6,201 nucleotides of DNA from positions 1 through 6,201 of the forward strand of contig CAMDMN010000137.1 of NCBI GenBank assembly GCA_945901965.1. Reading direction: 5' to 3'. The stretch is from Legionella genomosp. 1. Its GTDB lineage: Bacteria > Pseudomonadota > Gammaproteobacteria > Legionellales > Legionellaceae. Shown one piece after another: positions 1 to 6,201 of the stretch (positions within the stretch are counted from its first letter, which is position 1; every line of letters starts with the position of its first letter). The notes under the pieces are model-generated. The model did not search any database and was not told where the DNA came from. It saw only the letters and a program-made list of their open reading frames with translations. The position numbers and the translations under genes are program-made.

Positions 1-2
1 CT

Positions 3-89
3 TTGTCCAATAGATATTTAAACCTTCGTAGTAGACTTCAACCACTTTTTCAAGGATTATATATTAATACTCACATACCTTGTTACTAA
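3..89 (+). CDS. Possible C-terminal tail of an upstream gene (partial, doubtful)
   Basis: One forward frame is open from the left edge for 28 codons and closes with a TAA at 87-89. That stop shares its last A with the ATG of the M20 hydrolase gene, giving a TAATG junction typical of translational coupling. Coupling would also explain why the hydrolase start has no nearby Shine-Dalgarno sequence. Against it, 28 open codons can arise by chance, the peptide (ending ...LYINTHIPCY) matches no family I recognise, and the same bases could equally be an AT-rich leader. No start is visible because the frame runs off the window. Low confidence. Confidence 0.22.
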   Translation: MSNRYLNLRSRLQPLFQGLYINTHIPCY

Positions 90-1309
90 TGGACAAATCA
101 TTACAGGATGTTAAAGATTTTTTTCATGATAGGCTGCCGAAAATGGTGGAGCAATTACACTCGTTTTGTGAAATCAATTCCTCTAGTTATAATTTAGCGG
201 GATTGGCTACTATGCGTGAGGTTTTACAAAAAGCATTTATGCCAATTGCTGATAATATTGAAATAAAAAAATCACCACCAATTAAAACGATTGATATGTC
301 TGCAAAGACCATTCATCAAAACTGTGGCGATATGTTATTTATCCAAAAAAGGCCAGAATTAAAACAACGAATATTATTATCCGGCCATATGGACACAGTT
401 TACGATGTAAATCATCCTTTTCAACAACTTAAATACATTGATAAAAATACTATAAATGGCCCAGGTGTTGCCGATATGAAAGGTGGTCTTATAGTTATGC
501 TGCACGCATTAACTGCTTTTGAATCTAATGAATATGCAAAAAATATTGGTTGGGATGTATTAATCAATGCTGATGAAGAAATTGGATCTCCTTCATCTCA
601 ACAGTTTATAAATGAGATAGCAAATTCTTATCAAAGAGCTTTAGTCTATGAACCCGCGATGAATGTGCATGGTACTTTAGCTAAAAATCGTAAAGGCAGT
701 GGTAAATTCACCCTTATAGCCACAGGTAAAGCCGCTCATGCAGGACGCGCCTTTGACGAAGGTCGTAATGCTATTGTTTATCTTGCCAAGGCAATATCAG
801 CAATTCATGAATTAAATGGTAAACGAGATGGTGTAACAATCAATGTTGGCATGATTAAAGGTGGCGATGCGCTAAATGTAGTCCCTGAAAAAGCGGTTGC
901 AAAAATTGATGTGCGGATCTCTAAAAAAGATGATGAAATTTTTGTAATAGATGAAATTAATCATCTAATCGCTAAATTAAAACATAAAGATTACAGCTTA
1001 GAAATTCATGGTGAATTTTCTCGTCCAGTTAAAATTGTAAATCCTGCGACCGTTAAACTTTTTTCTACTATAAAGGAGTTAGGAGATAAACTTAAACTTT
1101 CAATTGATTGGCAAGATAGCGGCGGATGCTGTGATGGCAATAATCTTAGCGCTCATGGCTTACCAGTTATTGATACATTAGGTGTGCGTGGTGGTGAAAT
1201 TCATACTTCAAATGAATTTATTTTAGTAGATAGCTTGGTTGAGCGTGCAACATTATCTACATTATTACTAATTGAACTAACCAAAGAAGGAATGAGATCA
1301 TGTCAATGA
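89..1309 (+). CDS. M20-family metallohydrolase, glutamate carboxypeptidase (CPG2)-like; candidate N-succinylglutamate desuccinylase
   Basis: This is a cytoplasmic di-zinc amidohydrolase of peptidase family M20 (406 aa from ATG 89; no signal peptide). All catalytic residues are visible: H100 and D102 in GHMDTV, bridging D129 in ADMKGG, general base E163 and ligand E164 in ADEEIGS, E188 in YEP, and H372 in GEIHTSNE. The spacing of the first five matches CPG2 as I recall it (H112, D141, E175/E176, E200). The dimerisation/lid domain is the middle part, about residues 199-313, and carries AAHAGRAFDEGRNA. The start is either TTG 80 or ATG 89, since an in-frame TAA lies at 65-67; ATG is preferred, though neither has a clear Shine-Dalgarno. 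The gene overlaps astA by 10 bases, which ties it to arginine catabolism. CPG2 cleaves N-acyl-glutamates, so I infer that it may replace the absent AstE on N-succinylglutamate. Other options are an acetylornithine-deacetylase-like or peptidase role. The family call is firm and the substrate is inference. Confidence 0.9.
   Translation: MDKSLQDVKDFFHDRLPKMVEQLHSFCEINSSSYNLAGLATMREVLQKAFMPIADNIEIKKSPPIKTIDMSAKTIHQNCGDMLFIQKRPELKQRILLSGHMDTVYDVNHPFQQLKYIDKNTINGPGVADMKGGLIVMLHALTAFESNEYAKNIGWDVLINADEEIGSPSSQQFINEIANSYQRALVYEPAMNVHGTLAKNRKGSGKFTLIATGKAAHAGRAFDEGRNAIVYLAKAISAIHELNGKRDGVTINVGMIKGGDALNVVPEKAVAKIDVRISKKDDEIFVIDEINHLIAKLKHKDYSLEIHGEFSRPVKIVNPATVKLFSTIKELGDKLKLSIDWQDSGGCCDGNNLSAHGLPVIDTLGVRGGEIHTSNEFILVDSLVERATLSTLLLIELTKEGMRSCQ
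1284..1290 (+). promoter_or_regulatory. Ribosome binding site deciding the astA start
   Basis: The AAGAAGG sequence inside the end of the hydrolase gene lies 9 bases before ATG 1300. Two further in-frame ATGs follow at 1306 and 1309 (protein start MSMM). The spacing favours 1300 as the astA start and makes the overlap with the upstream gene 10 bases. Confidence 0.6.
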
Positions 1310-2325
1310 TGTTATTTCGTAATGTAAAATTAACTGATACATCAGACATCTACGAATTAGCTGTAAAATCTGGCATAGGTATTACTACTCTACCTAAAGA
1401 TATTAATGTTCTTAAAAAACGGATTAATTTATCAATATCGTCAATTGCTAAAAATTTTCATTCACCATTTAACGAATATTATTTATTTGCTCTTGAAGAT
1501 CCTAAAACCTCGAAAGTTGTAGGCACTGCAGCAATAGAGGCGTCAGTTGGTTTAATAAGTCCGGCTTTTTCATATAAAGTTTCAAAGATAAAAAATGATT
1601 GTATAGATCTTAATATTAGTAATGAATATGATCTGTTAACGCTTACAAAAAATTATCAAAAAGGTAGCGAAATATGTACGCTTTTTCTAGATCCATCCTA
1701 CCGCATTAATTCAAATGGATTATTACTTTCCCTCGCCCGCTTTCTTTTTATTGCTAATTTTCCCGAACGGTTTTTTAAAAAAATAGTCGCTGAAATGCGC
1801 GGGGTATCCGATGAAGATGGTAATTCACCTTTCTGGGATGGACTCGGCTTTAATTTTTTTAATATGTCTTTTGATAAAGCTGATAGGCTTAGCATATCAA
1901 CCAACAAGCAATTTATTTCAGATCTTATGCCAAAACATCCAATCTATGTAAACCTATTACCTAAAACAGCTCAAGAAGTAATCGGCAACCCTCACCATTT
2001 ATCAAAAGCTGCCATGCAAATTTTATTGCGCGAGGGATTTAGGTATAATAATCATGTAGATATTTTTGACGCAGGCCCAACCCTTGAGGCAAAAAAAGAA
2101 CGGATAGAAACTATTGCTAAATCTTGCTTATTAAAATTATCTAATATTACAAACGATATAAAATCTCATTCATATCTTATAGCTAATAATAAATTAGATT
2201 ATCGTGCAACTTTAAATCATGTATTAATTAATAATAAAGAAAAAACTTGTGCTATAAATCATGATACTGCTGAAGTTTTACAATTAAAATTAAATGATTT
2301 AGTTCGTGTTTCTCCATTAGGATAA
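1300..2325 (+). CDS. astA: Arginine N-succinyltransferase (AstA)
   Basis: AstA carries out the first AST step: L-arginine + succinyl-CoA gives N2-succinyl-L-arginine + CoA, in the cytoplasm. At 341 aa it is close to the E. coli enzyme (344 aa), so it looks full length. Family signatures occur in order: the N-terminal LFRNVKLTD and GIGITTLP (5-32), GTAAIEASVGL (75-85), SEICTLFLDPSYR (123-135), AEMRGVSDEDGNSPFW (164-179), FISDLMPKHPIYV (205-217) and EGFRYNNHVDIFDAGPTLE (245-263). The protein has an N-acyltransferase (GNAT-type) fold; R135-INSNG-L141 sits where the CoA-binding loop is expected, with SNG instead of the GNG I recall from E. coli. The last 70 residues are weakly conserved in the family and here are Asn/Lys-rich. 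The gene overlaps the M20 hydrolase and ends 3 bases before astD. It is a single-chain form, with no sign of the paired AruF/AruG arrangement of Pseudomonas. Confidence 0.96.
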   Translation: MSMMLFRNVKLTDTSDIYELAVKSGIGITTLPKDINVLKKRINLSISSIAKNFHSPFNEYYLFALEDPKTSKVVGTAAIEASVGLISPAFSYKVSKIKNDCIDLNISNEYDLLTLTKNYQKGSEICTLFLDPSYRINSNGLLLSLARFLFIANFPERFFKKIVAEMRGVSDEDGNSPFWDGLGFNFFNMSFDKADRLSISTNKQFISDLMPKHPIYVNLLPKTAQEVIGNPHHLSKAAMQILLREGFRYNNHVDIFDAGPTLEAKKERIETIAKSCLLKLSNITNDIKSHSYLIANNKLDYRATLNHVLINNKEKTCAINHDTAEVLQLKLNDLVRVSPLG

Positions 2326-2328
2326 TTA

Positions 2329-3798
2329 ATGAAAAATAGAGGTAGACACTATATAAATGGTATCTGGGTTGATGGTGAGGGTGAACCTTTTGTAGCGATA
2401 AATCCTGCTGATAGCTCGATCATTTGGCATGGCGCTAATGCTACTGAAGCTGAAATAGAAGCAGCCACTGATGCCGCTCACAGAGCTTTACCTTTTTGGG
2501 CTGAACTTTCTTTTGACGATCGTAAAGAGTATCTCAAAAATTTTGGCAATCTTATTCAAGAAAAGCGTGAACATTTAACAAAATTAATTGCATTAGATGC
2601 AGGAAAACCTCTATGGGAGGCTGCAACTGAAGTTAACTCGGTAATAGGGAAAATAAATTTATCAATAAAATCTTATGAAACAAGAACAAATGCACAACAA
2701 ACTGAAAACTCAGAAGTTATAAGCAGTTTAAGTTATAAGCCACATGGAGTAATAGCTGTTTTAGGTCCATTTAATTTTCCAGCGCACTTATCTAATAGCC
2801 ACATTATCCCCGCATTACTCGCCGGTAATACTGTAGTTTATAAACCTAGTGAACTAACCCCTCTAGTCGCTCAATTTATTATTGAATGCTTTCATGAAAT
2901 TAAGTTACCAAAAGGCGTATTAAATTGTGTCCAAGGTAATGCAAAAAGCGCTCAAATTCTTTTAAAGCAAGATATTCAAGGTGTATTTTTTACGGGTAGT
3001 TATAATACTGGGGTTAAGATTAATAAATTTTTTAGTGATAAACCTGAAGTTATTTTAGCGCTTGAAATGGGTGGTAATAATCCACTAATAATTGATGAAA
3101 TTAAAAATATAAAAGCGGCTATTTACCAAACGGTAATGTCTACCTATATTACTGCGGGCCAACGCTGCACTTGTGCAAGAAGATTATTAATACCTAATAA
3201 TAAGTTAGGGGAACAATTTCTAAAAGAATTTATCAATACTACTAAAAATATAGAAGTAGGACCATATACGAATAAGCCTGAACCTTTTATGGGTCCAGTA
3301 ATAAGCTACGAACATGCTCTTTTACATCTAAAAGCACAATCAGAATTAATTACAGCTGGTGGTAAGGCGCTTATTCCTATGAAATTGCAAAAGGAAAACA
3401 CAGGGTTACTTTCTCCTGGAATTATTGATATGAGCTCTGTATCCTCCCCTAAAGATGAGGAAATATTTGCGCCATTAGTACAGATTTATCGCTATGATAA
3501 TTTTGAGCATGCAATTAAACTTGCAAATCAAACTAAGTATGGATTATCAGCGGGATTAATAAGTGATAACTTAAACAATTATAAAAAATTCCACTCTGAA
3601 GTTCGTGCAGGGCTAATAAACTGGAATAGACCTACTACAGGAGCCGCAGGTGATCTACCCTTTGGCGGAATAGGCCGCTCTGGCAATCACCGCCCTAGCG
3701 CTTATTTTGCTGCAGATTATTGCGCATATCCAATCGCAAGCCTTGCAGAACCTAATTTAGATTTACCAACTCAATTATTAGGTGGTATTAATTTATGA
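2329..3798 (+). CDS. astD: N-succinylglutamate 5-semialdehyde dehydrogenase (AstD)
   Basis: AstD oxidises N-succinyl-L-glutamate 5-semialdehyde to N-succinylglutamate with NAD+, the fourth AST step. It is an aldehyde dehydrogenase superfamily protein of 489 aa (E. coli AstD 492). Visible landmarks are GPFNFP with the oxyanion Asn N149, YKPSE with the cofactor-binding K172, FFTGSYNTG (220-228) of the Rossmann region, catalytic-base E246 in LALEMGGNNP, and the nucleophile C280 in AGQRCTCARR. The C-terminal block INWNRPTTGAAGDLPFGG...SGNHRPSAYFAADYCAYP is diagnostic for AstD as opposed to other aldehyde dehydrogenases. An AGGA at 2319-2322, overlapping the end of astA, is 6 bases before the ATG. 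The gene lies between astA and astB, the A-D-B order also found in the enterobacterial astCADBE operon. It appears intact. Confidence 0.96.
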   Translation: MKNRGRHYINGIWVDGEGEPFVAINPADSSIIWHGANATEAEIEAATDAAHRALPFWAELSFDDRKEYLKNFGNLIQEKREHLTKLIALDAGKPLWEAATEVNSVIGKINLSIKSYETRTNAQQTENSEVISSLSYKPHGVIAVLGPFNFPAHLSNSHIIPALLAGNTVVYKPSELTPLVAQFIIECFHEIKLPKGVLNCVQGNAKSAQILLKQDIQGVFFTGSYNTGVKINKFFSDKPEVILALEMGGNNPLIIDEIKNIKAAIYQTVMSTYITAGQRCTCARRLLIPNNKLGEQFLKEFINTTKNIEVGPYTNKPEPFMGPVISYEHALLHLKAQSELITAGGKALIPMKLQKENTGLLSPGIIDMSSVSSPKDEEIFAPLVQIYRYDNFEHAIKLANQTKYGLSAGLISDNLNNYKKFHSEVRAGLINWNRPTTGAAGDLPFGGIGRSGNHRPSAYFAADYCAYPIASLAEPNLDLPTQLLGGINL

Positions 3799-5147
3799 AT
3801 GTATATGAATTAAATATAGATGGGCTAGTTGGCCAGACTCACCATTATGCAGGACTTTCCTTAGGTAATATTGCATCAACTAATAATGCGCGAACCATGG
3901 CAAATCCACAAGAAGCAGCTCTCCAAGGCATAAAAAAAATGCGCCTTTTACATAATTTAGGTCTAAAACAAGCAGTTTTCCCACCACATCAACGACCTAA
4001 TCTACATTTGCTTTATCAATTAGGTTTTAATGGTAATCCAATTAATCAAATAACAACAGCTTTTAAAAAATCGCCTATATTATTATCCGCAGCATACTCT
4101 GCATCATCTATGTGGGCTGCAAATGCGGCTACTGTTTCATCAAGCACGGATACAAAAGATAAACGTGTACACTTTACTGCTGCTAATTTATTAAGCAATT
4201 TACATCGCCATCAAGAAGCTGATTTTTCAGCATTGTTATTAGCTAAAATATTTAAAGATGATAAATATTTTTATCACCACGATCTATTGCCTAAAACTAC
4301 TATAACCTGCGATGAGGGAGCCGCTAATCATAGTCGTTTATGTGAAGATTATTCTAAATCTGGGATTAATTTATTTGTCTACGGTAAATCACTAAATAAA
4401 ATTAATAATCAAACAGCAGATAGTTACCCTAGAAGACAAACACTTGAAGCGTCAGAAGCAATAGCAAGAAGCCACCAATTAAAAGAGGCTGATGTTATCT
4501 TTGCTTGTCAAAATCCTAAAGCAATAGATGAGGGTGTATTTCATAATGATGTTATTGCCTTAGCTAATGAGTCAGTTCTACTTATTCATGAAGAAGCGTT
4601 TGTAAATCAAGCGGCGATTTTAAAAGAACTACGTGAAAAAGCTAATTATCCATTGCAAATCATTGAAATTAATAGTCAACAAATGAGTCTTAAAGAAGCT
4701 GTATCTAGCTATTTTTTTAACTCCCAATTAATAACTCTGCCAAAATCTTCCAATGCAGAAATGATATTAATATCTCCTTCTGAGTGCCAAGAAAATTATA
4801 AAATTAAATCAATTATTGATAGGATAATAGCTGATACAACTAATCCAATTATAGATGTACAGTATATTGATTTAAAACAATCAATGCGCAATGGTGGAGG
4901 ACCTGCCTGCTTACGTCTTCGTATACCATTAAATGAACATGAATTAGCAGCTCTGCATCAAGGTGTATTGGTAAATGAAAAATTACTTCATGATTTAGAA
5001 ATTTGGGTCACAAAAAACTATCGCCAAGAGTTAGCTATAGATGATTTACTTGATCCCTTACTTATAACAGAATCATTTAGCGCTTTAGATGAATTAACTA
5101 ATATTTTAAAATTGGGTAGTATCTATCCTTTCCAACGTGAAAATTAG
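3795..5147 (+). CDS. astB: N-succinylarginine dihydrolase (AstB)
   Basis: AstB hydrolyses N2-succinylarginine to N2-succinylornithine, 2 NH3 and CO2, the second AST step. It belongs to the guanidino-group-modifying (amidinotransferase/arginine deiminase) superfamily with a five-bladed propeller fold. Length is 450 aa against 447 in E. coli. The catalytic triad is present: E174 in CDEGAANHSR, H250 in GVFHNDVIALAN and nucleophile C372 in NGGGPACLRLR (E. coli E174, H248, C365 as I recall). The N-terminus MNVYELNIDGLVGQTHHYAG and the block ASTNNARTMANPQEAALQG are family-typical and fix the start. The ATG overlaps the astD stop as ATGA, and AGGTGG at 3780-3785 is 9 bases upstream, so translation is probably coupled to astD. 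No frameshift or truncation is seen. Confidence 0.96.
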   Translation: MNVYELNIDGLVGQTHHYAGLSLGNIASTNNARTMANPQEAALQGIKKMRLLHNLGLKQAVFPPHQRPNLHLLYQLGFNGNPINQITTAFKKSPILLSAAYSASSMWAANAATVSSSTDTKDKRVHFTAANLLSNLHRHQEADFSALLLAKIFKDDKYFYHHDLLPKTTITCDEGAANHSRLCEDYSKSGINLFVYGKSLNKINNQTADSYPRRQTLEASEAIARSHQLKEADVIFACQNPKAIDEGVFHNDVIALANESVLLIHEEAFVNQAAILKELREKANYPLQIIEINSQQMSLKEAVSSYFFNSQLITLPKSSNAEMILISPSECQENYKIKSIIDRIIADTTNPIIDVQYIDLKQSMRNGGGPACLRLRIPLNEHELAALHQGVLVNEKLLHDLEIWVTKNYRQELAIDDLLDPLLITESFSALDELTNILKLGSIYPFQREN

Positions 5148-5160
5148 GATTTGATAACCT

Positions 5161-5889
5161 ATGTGGCAAACTAGATTAGGAAGAATTATTTATGAATCAC
5201 CAAATGGCGCTAAAGTTTATCAAAACTTTAAATACCGCTGGCTAACGCTTGGAAGTTCTGCAATCCAAACTTTAATAAATCGTCATAAACCAAATAAGTT
5301 TTCTTTATGTTATTTTAAAGAACTAAGCCTAGCTCTAAGGATAAAACCTGCTGATTGTTGTTTGCTGGGCCTAGGAGGAGCGGCTTTAGCTCATTCATTA
5401 ACTCCATATATTAAAGATTTTTCCATAACGGCTGTAGAGTCTAATCTTGAGGTAATTAATATTGCTAAAAATTATTTTATGTTAGAGCAAATTAAAAATT
5501 TAAAGATTATTCATCAAGATGCGAGTCTTTTCGTTAAGGAGTCTAATCAACAATATCAGCATTTATTAGTAGATCTCTCTGATGCCAACTCATTTCCAAA
5601 TGCATGCAATTCAAAAGAGTTTTTCAAAAATTGTCGTCAAAAACTTAACGATGACGGAGTTTTAGCGGTTAATTTAGCAAATTTAAATGAGCAATGGGAA
5701 ATATTCACCCATATACGTGATGTTTTTCCAAATTGCACAGTTACATTACCAATTAATGGCTTTGCAAATATGGTAATTCTAGCATCTAAAAGCAATTCGA
5801 TTACAAAGTTGTTAAAAACATTAAAAGATAGTAAAGATTTAAAGAAACTTGTGTGGGATACAAAATGGGGATGTATAGCAAATTTGTAG
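5161..5889 (+). CDS. Spermidine-synthase-like / class I SAM-fold protein, exact role unknown
   Basis: This 242-aa cytoplasmic protein has the layout of the spermidine synthase family. A short N-terminal beta part (GRIIYESPNGAKVYQ, about 7-21) precedes a Rossmann-like methyltransferase fold. That fold shows a glycine loop LLGLGGAALAH (68-78), an acidic strand end AVESN with E93, QDA with D120, and VDLSDA with D138 and D141 at the place of the DxxD of aminopropyltransferases, then SKEFFKNCRQKL and the strand DGVLAVNL. It is shorter than typical SpeE (about 285 aa), and the GGGDG motif that binds decarboxylated SAM reads GLGGA, with no Asp. It could therefore be a SAM-dependent methyltransferase or a divergent aminopropyltransferase. 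AGGA at 5146-5149, straddling the astB stop, is 11 bases before ATG 5161; the gap to astB is 13 bases, so it is probably cotranscribed. The fold call is good; the activity is uncertain. Confidence 0.8.
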   Translation: MWQTRLGRIIYESPNGAKVYQNFKYRWLTLGSSAIQTLINRHKPNKFSLCYFKELSLALRIKPADCCLLGLGGAALAHSLTPYIKDFSITAVESNLEVINIAKNYFMLEQIKNLKIIHQDASLFVKESNQQYQHLLVDLSDANSFPNACNSKEFFKNCRQKLNDDGVLAVNLANLNEQWEIFTHIRDVFPNCTVTLPINGFANMVILASKSNSITKLLKTLKDSKDLKKLVWDTKWGCIANL

Positions 5890-5926
5890 ACGTGTTTTCC
5901 GGTAATTAAACTCAGATTAAGTTGAT

Positions 5927-5948
5927 AGATACATGTATTATGTATTTT
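5927..5948 (+). terminator. Weak AT-rich hairpin, possible terminator of the operon
   Basis: AGATACAT (5927-5934) pairs with ATGTATTT (5940-5947), including one G-T pair, around a five-base loop, and runs into a short T stretch (5945-5948). It lies 38 bases after the last stop of the operon, a sensible place for a terminator. The stem has only one G-C pair and the T run is four bases, so it would be weak. ATACATGTAT (5929-5938) is also a perfect 10-base palindrome, so a protein site is an alternative. Confidence 0.25.
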
Positions 5949-5966
5949 CAAACATCACAATGAACC

Positions 5967-5997
5967 GTAGGGTGGGCAAAGCGACAGCGTGCCCACC
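5967..5997. repeat. G+C-rich inverted repeat, GTAGGGTGGGC...GTGCCCACC type dispersed element
   Basis: GGTGGGCA (5971-5978) and TGCCCACC (5990-5997) form a perfect 8-base-pair stem around an 11-base loop containing two GCG triplets; GTAG precedes it (5967-5970). Its base composition is far from the AT-rich surroundings. Similar GTAGGGTGGGCA...TGCCCACC elements occur, as I recall, as scattered intergenic repeats in many bacteria including Legionella relatives, in the manner of REP elements. It sits between convergent genes. There is no T run on either side, so an intrinsic terminator role is unlikely by itself, although the hairpin could stabilise transcript 3' ends. Confidence 0.6.
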
Positions 5998-6013
5998 AAC
6001 AGTACCCAGACTA

Positions 6014-6201
6014 TTATGGGGTGGCAGAGTCAGGGGTGTCAGCGGCAGCGTCAGCAGCATCAGCAGGTTTGCCGCCAGCATTAGTAACGGCAGCAGAGGC
6101 GGCTCTTAATTTATCTAATCTAGCATCACCTCCAGTTGGTGGTAGAGGTGTAGGTAAAGCTGCAAGTGAATCTGCTTGAAAAGAAGTTCTATTAAGGGTG
6201 G
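6014..6201 (-). CDS. C-terminal fragment of an unidentified Ala/Asp/Pro-rich protein (partial at right edge)
   Basis: The minus strand is open from the right edge to a TAA at 6016-6014, giving the last 61 residues of a protein whose start lies outside the window. It reads TLNRTSFQADSLAALPTPLP at its upstream end, then a short possible helix RLDKLRAASAAV, and finishes with an acidic low-complexity tail PADAADAAADTPDSATP. The tail is encoded by a repetitive stretch (6039-6067, variants of a TCAGCRGCA unit on the plus strand). There is no recognisable domain and no Met in the fragment. An overlapping plus-strand frame from GTG 6021 to TGA 6179 shares the same third codon positions, so codon bias cannot separate the two. 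The minus strand is preferred because it stays open to the edge and the plus frame lacks a ribosome site. Function unknown. Confidence 0.5.
   Translation of the reverse strand, partial: TLNRTSFQADSLAALPTPLPPTGGDARLDKLRAASAAVTNAGGKPADAADAAADTPDSATP

Larger units (their letters stand above)
89..5889 (+). other. Probable single operon: M20 hydrolase-astA-astD-astB-spermidine-synthase-like
   Basis: Five genes lie on one strand with junctions of -10, +3, -4 and +13 bases. No room exists for internal promoters or terminators between them except inside coding sequence. Three of the genes belong to the same pathway. I saw no ArgR-type box (TGAATn4-6ATTCA-like palindrome) in the 88 bases upstream, so any arginine- or nitrogen-responsive control element probably lies left of the window or is of another type. 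Confidence 0.8.

Noticed and set aside
1..57. Minus-strand frame reading EKVVEVYYEGLNIYWTK toward the left edge
   Set aside because: It looks protein-like, but it has no ATG and no ribosome site, is preceded by an in-frame stop, and is too short to test; it is kept only as a note for whoever extends the sequence leftwards.
37..65. Possible sigma-70 promoter: TTCAAC (37-42), 17-base gap, TATATT (60-65)
   Set aside because: The -10 fits 5 of 6, but the -35 matches only 3 of 6, and TATA-like strings are common by chance in AT-rich DNA. The same bases may be coding, so I do not list it as a feature.
1698..1907. Minus-strand open frame of 69 codons inside astA
   Set aside because: It is wholly antisense to the most conserved part of astA (AEMRGVSDEDGNSPFW region), so it is explained as a shadow.
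5637..5951. Minus-strand open frame of 104 codons overlapping the spermidine-synthase-like gene
   Set aside because: It lies mostly antisense to a well-supported gene, has no family resemblance and no ribosome site, and is Phe/Asn/Lys-rich as expected from the complement of AT-rich coding DNA.
6021..6179. Plus-strand GTG-started frame of 52 aa, Ala/Ser-rich
   Set aside because: It has no ribosome site and no recognisable product, and it lies opposite the minus-strand frame that remains open to the edge.
1..6201. CRISPR array, tRNA or rRNA genes, insertion sequence, phage or defence genes
   Set aside because: No regularly spaced direct repeats, tRNA-like cloverleaf, transposase or nuclease motifs were seen; coding sequence fills nearly all of the window with metabolic genes.

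Overview
The window is an AT-rich bacterial segment (about one third G+C by eye, not counted) carrying one tight plus-strand gene cluster. The cluster is built around the arginine succinyltransferase (AST) route of arginine breakdown. Three enzymes of the route are recognisable with their key residues: AstA (arginine N-succinyltransferase), AstD (N-succinylglutamate 5-semialdehyde dehydrogenase) and AstB (N-succinylarginine dihydrolase). AT-rich codon use, gammaproteobacterial-type AST proteins and a GTAGGGTGGGC...GTGCCCACC intergenic repeat make me think of a Legionella-like gammaproteobacterium. That assignment is an inference, not proven from the window.

Layout. Bases 1-88 hold a short leader, or possibly the last codons of an upstream gene that would overlap the first full gene as TAATG. 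Bases 89-1309 encode an M20-family zinc hydrolase of glutamate carboxypeptidase (CPG2) type. It overlaps astA (1300-2325) by 10 bases. astD (2329-3798) follows after 3 bases, and astB (3795-5147) overlaps astD by an ATGA junction. A spermidine-synthase-like / SAM-fold protein (5161-5889) follows 13 bases later. Gaps and overlaps this small argue for one transcript of about 5.8 kb. Bases 5890-6013 hold a weak AT-rich hairpin and a G+C-rich inverted repeat. From 6014 to the right edge the minus strand encodes the Ala/Asp/Pro-rich C-terminal end of an unidentified protein, so the operon is met by a convergent gene.

How the genes work together. AstA succinylates arginine, AstB removes two ammonia and CO2 to give succinylornithine, a transaminase (AstC, not present here) gives succinylglutamate semialdehyde, and AstD oxidises it to N-succinylglutamate. 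The final step, normally done by AstE, needs hydrolysis of an N-acyl-glutamate amide bond. No astE is present, but the first gene encodes a complete hydrolase of a family whose CPG2 members cleave just that kind of bond. The most interesting idea in the window is therefore that this M20 enzyme is a non-homologous replacement for AstE. The last gene has the fold of spermidine synthase but lacks the usual GGGDG aspartate, so its role is open.
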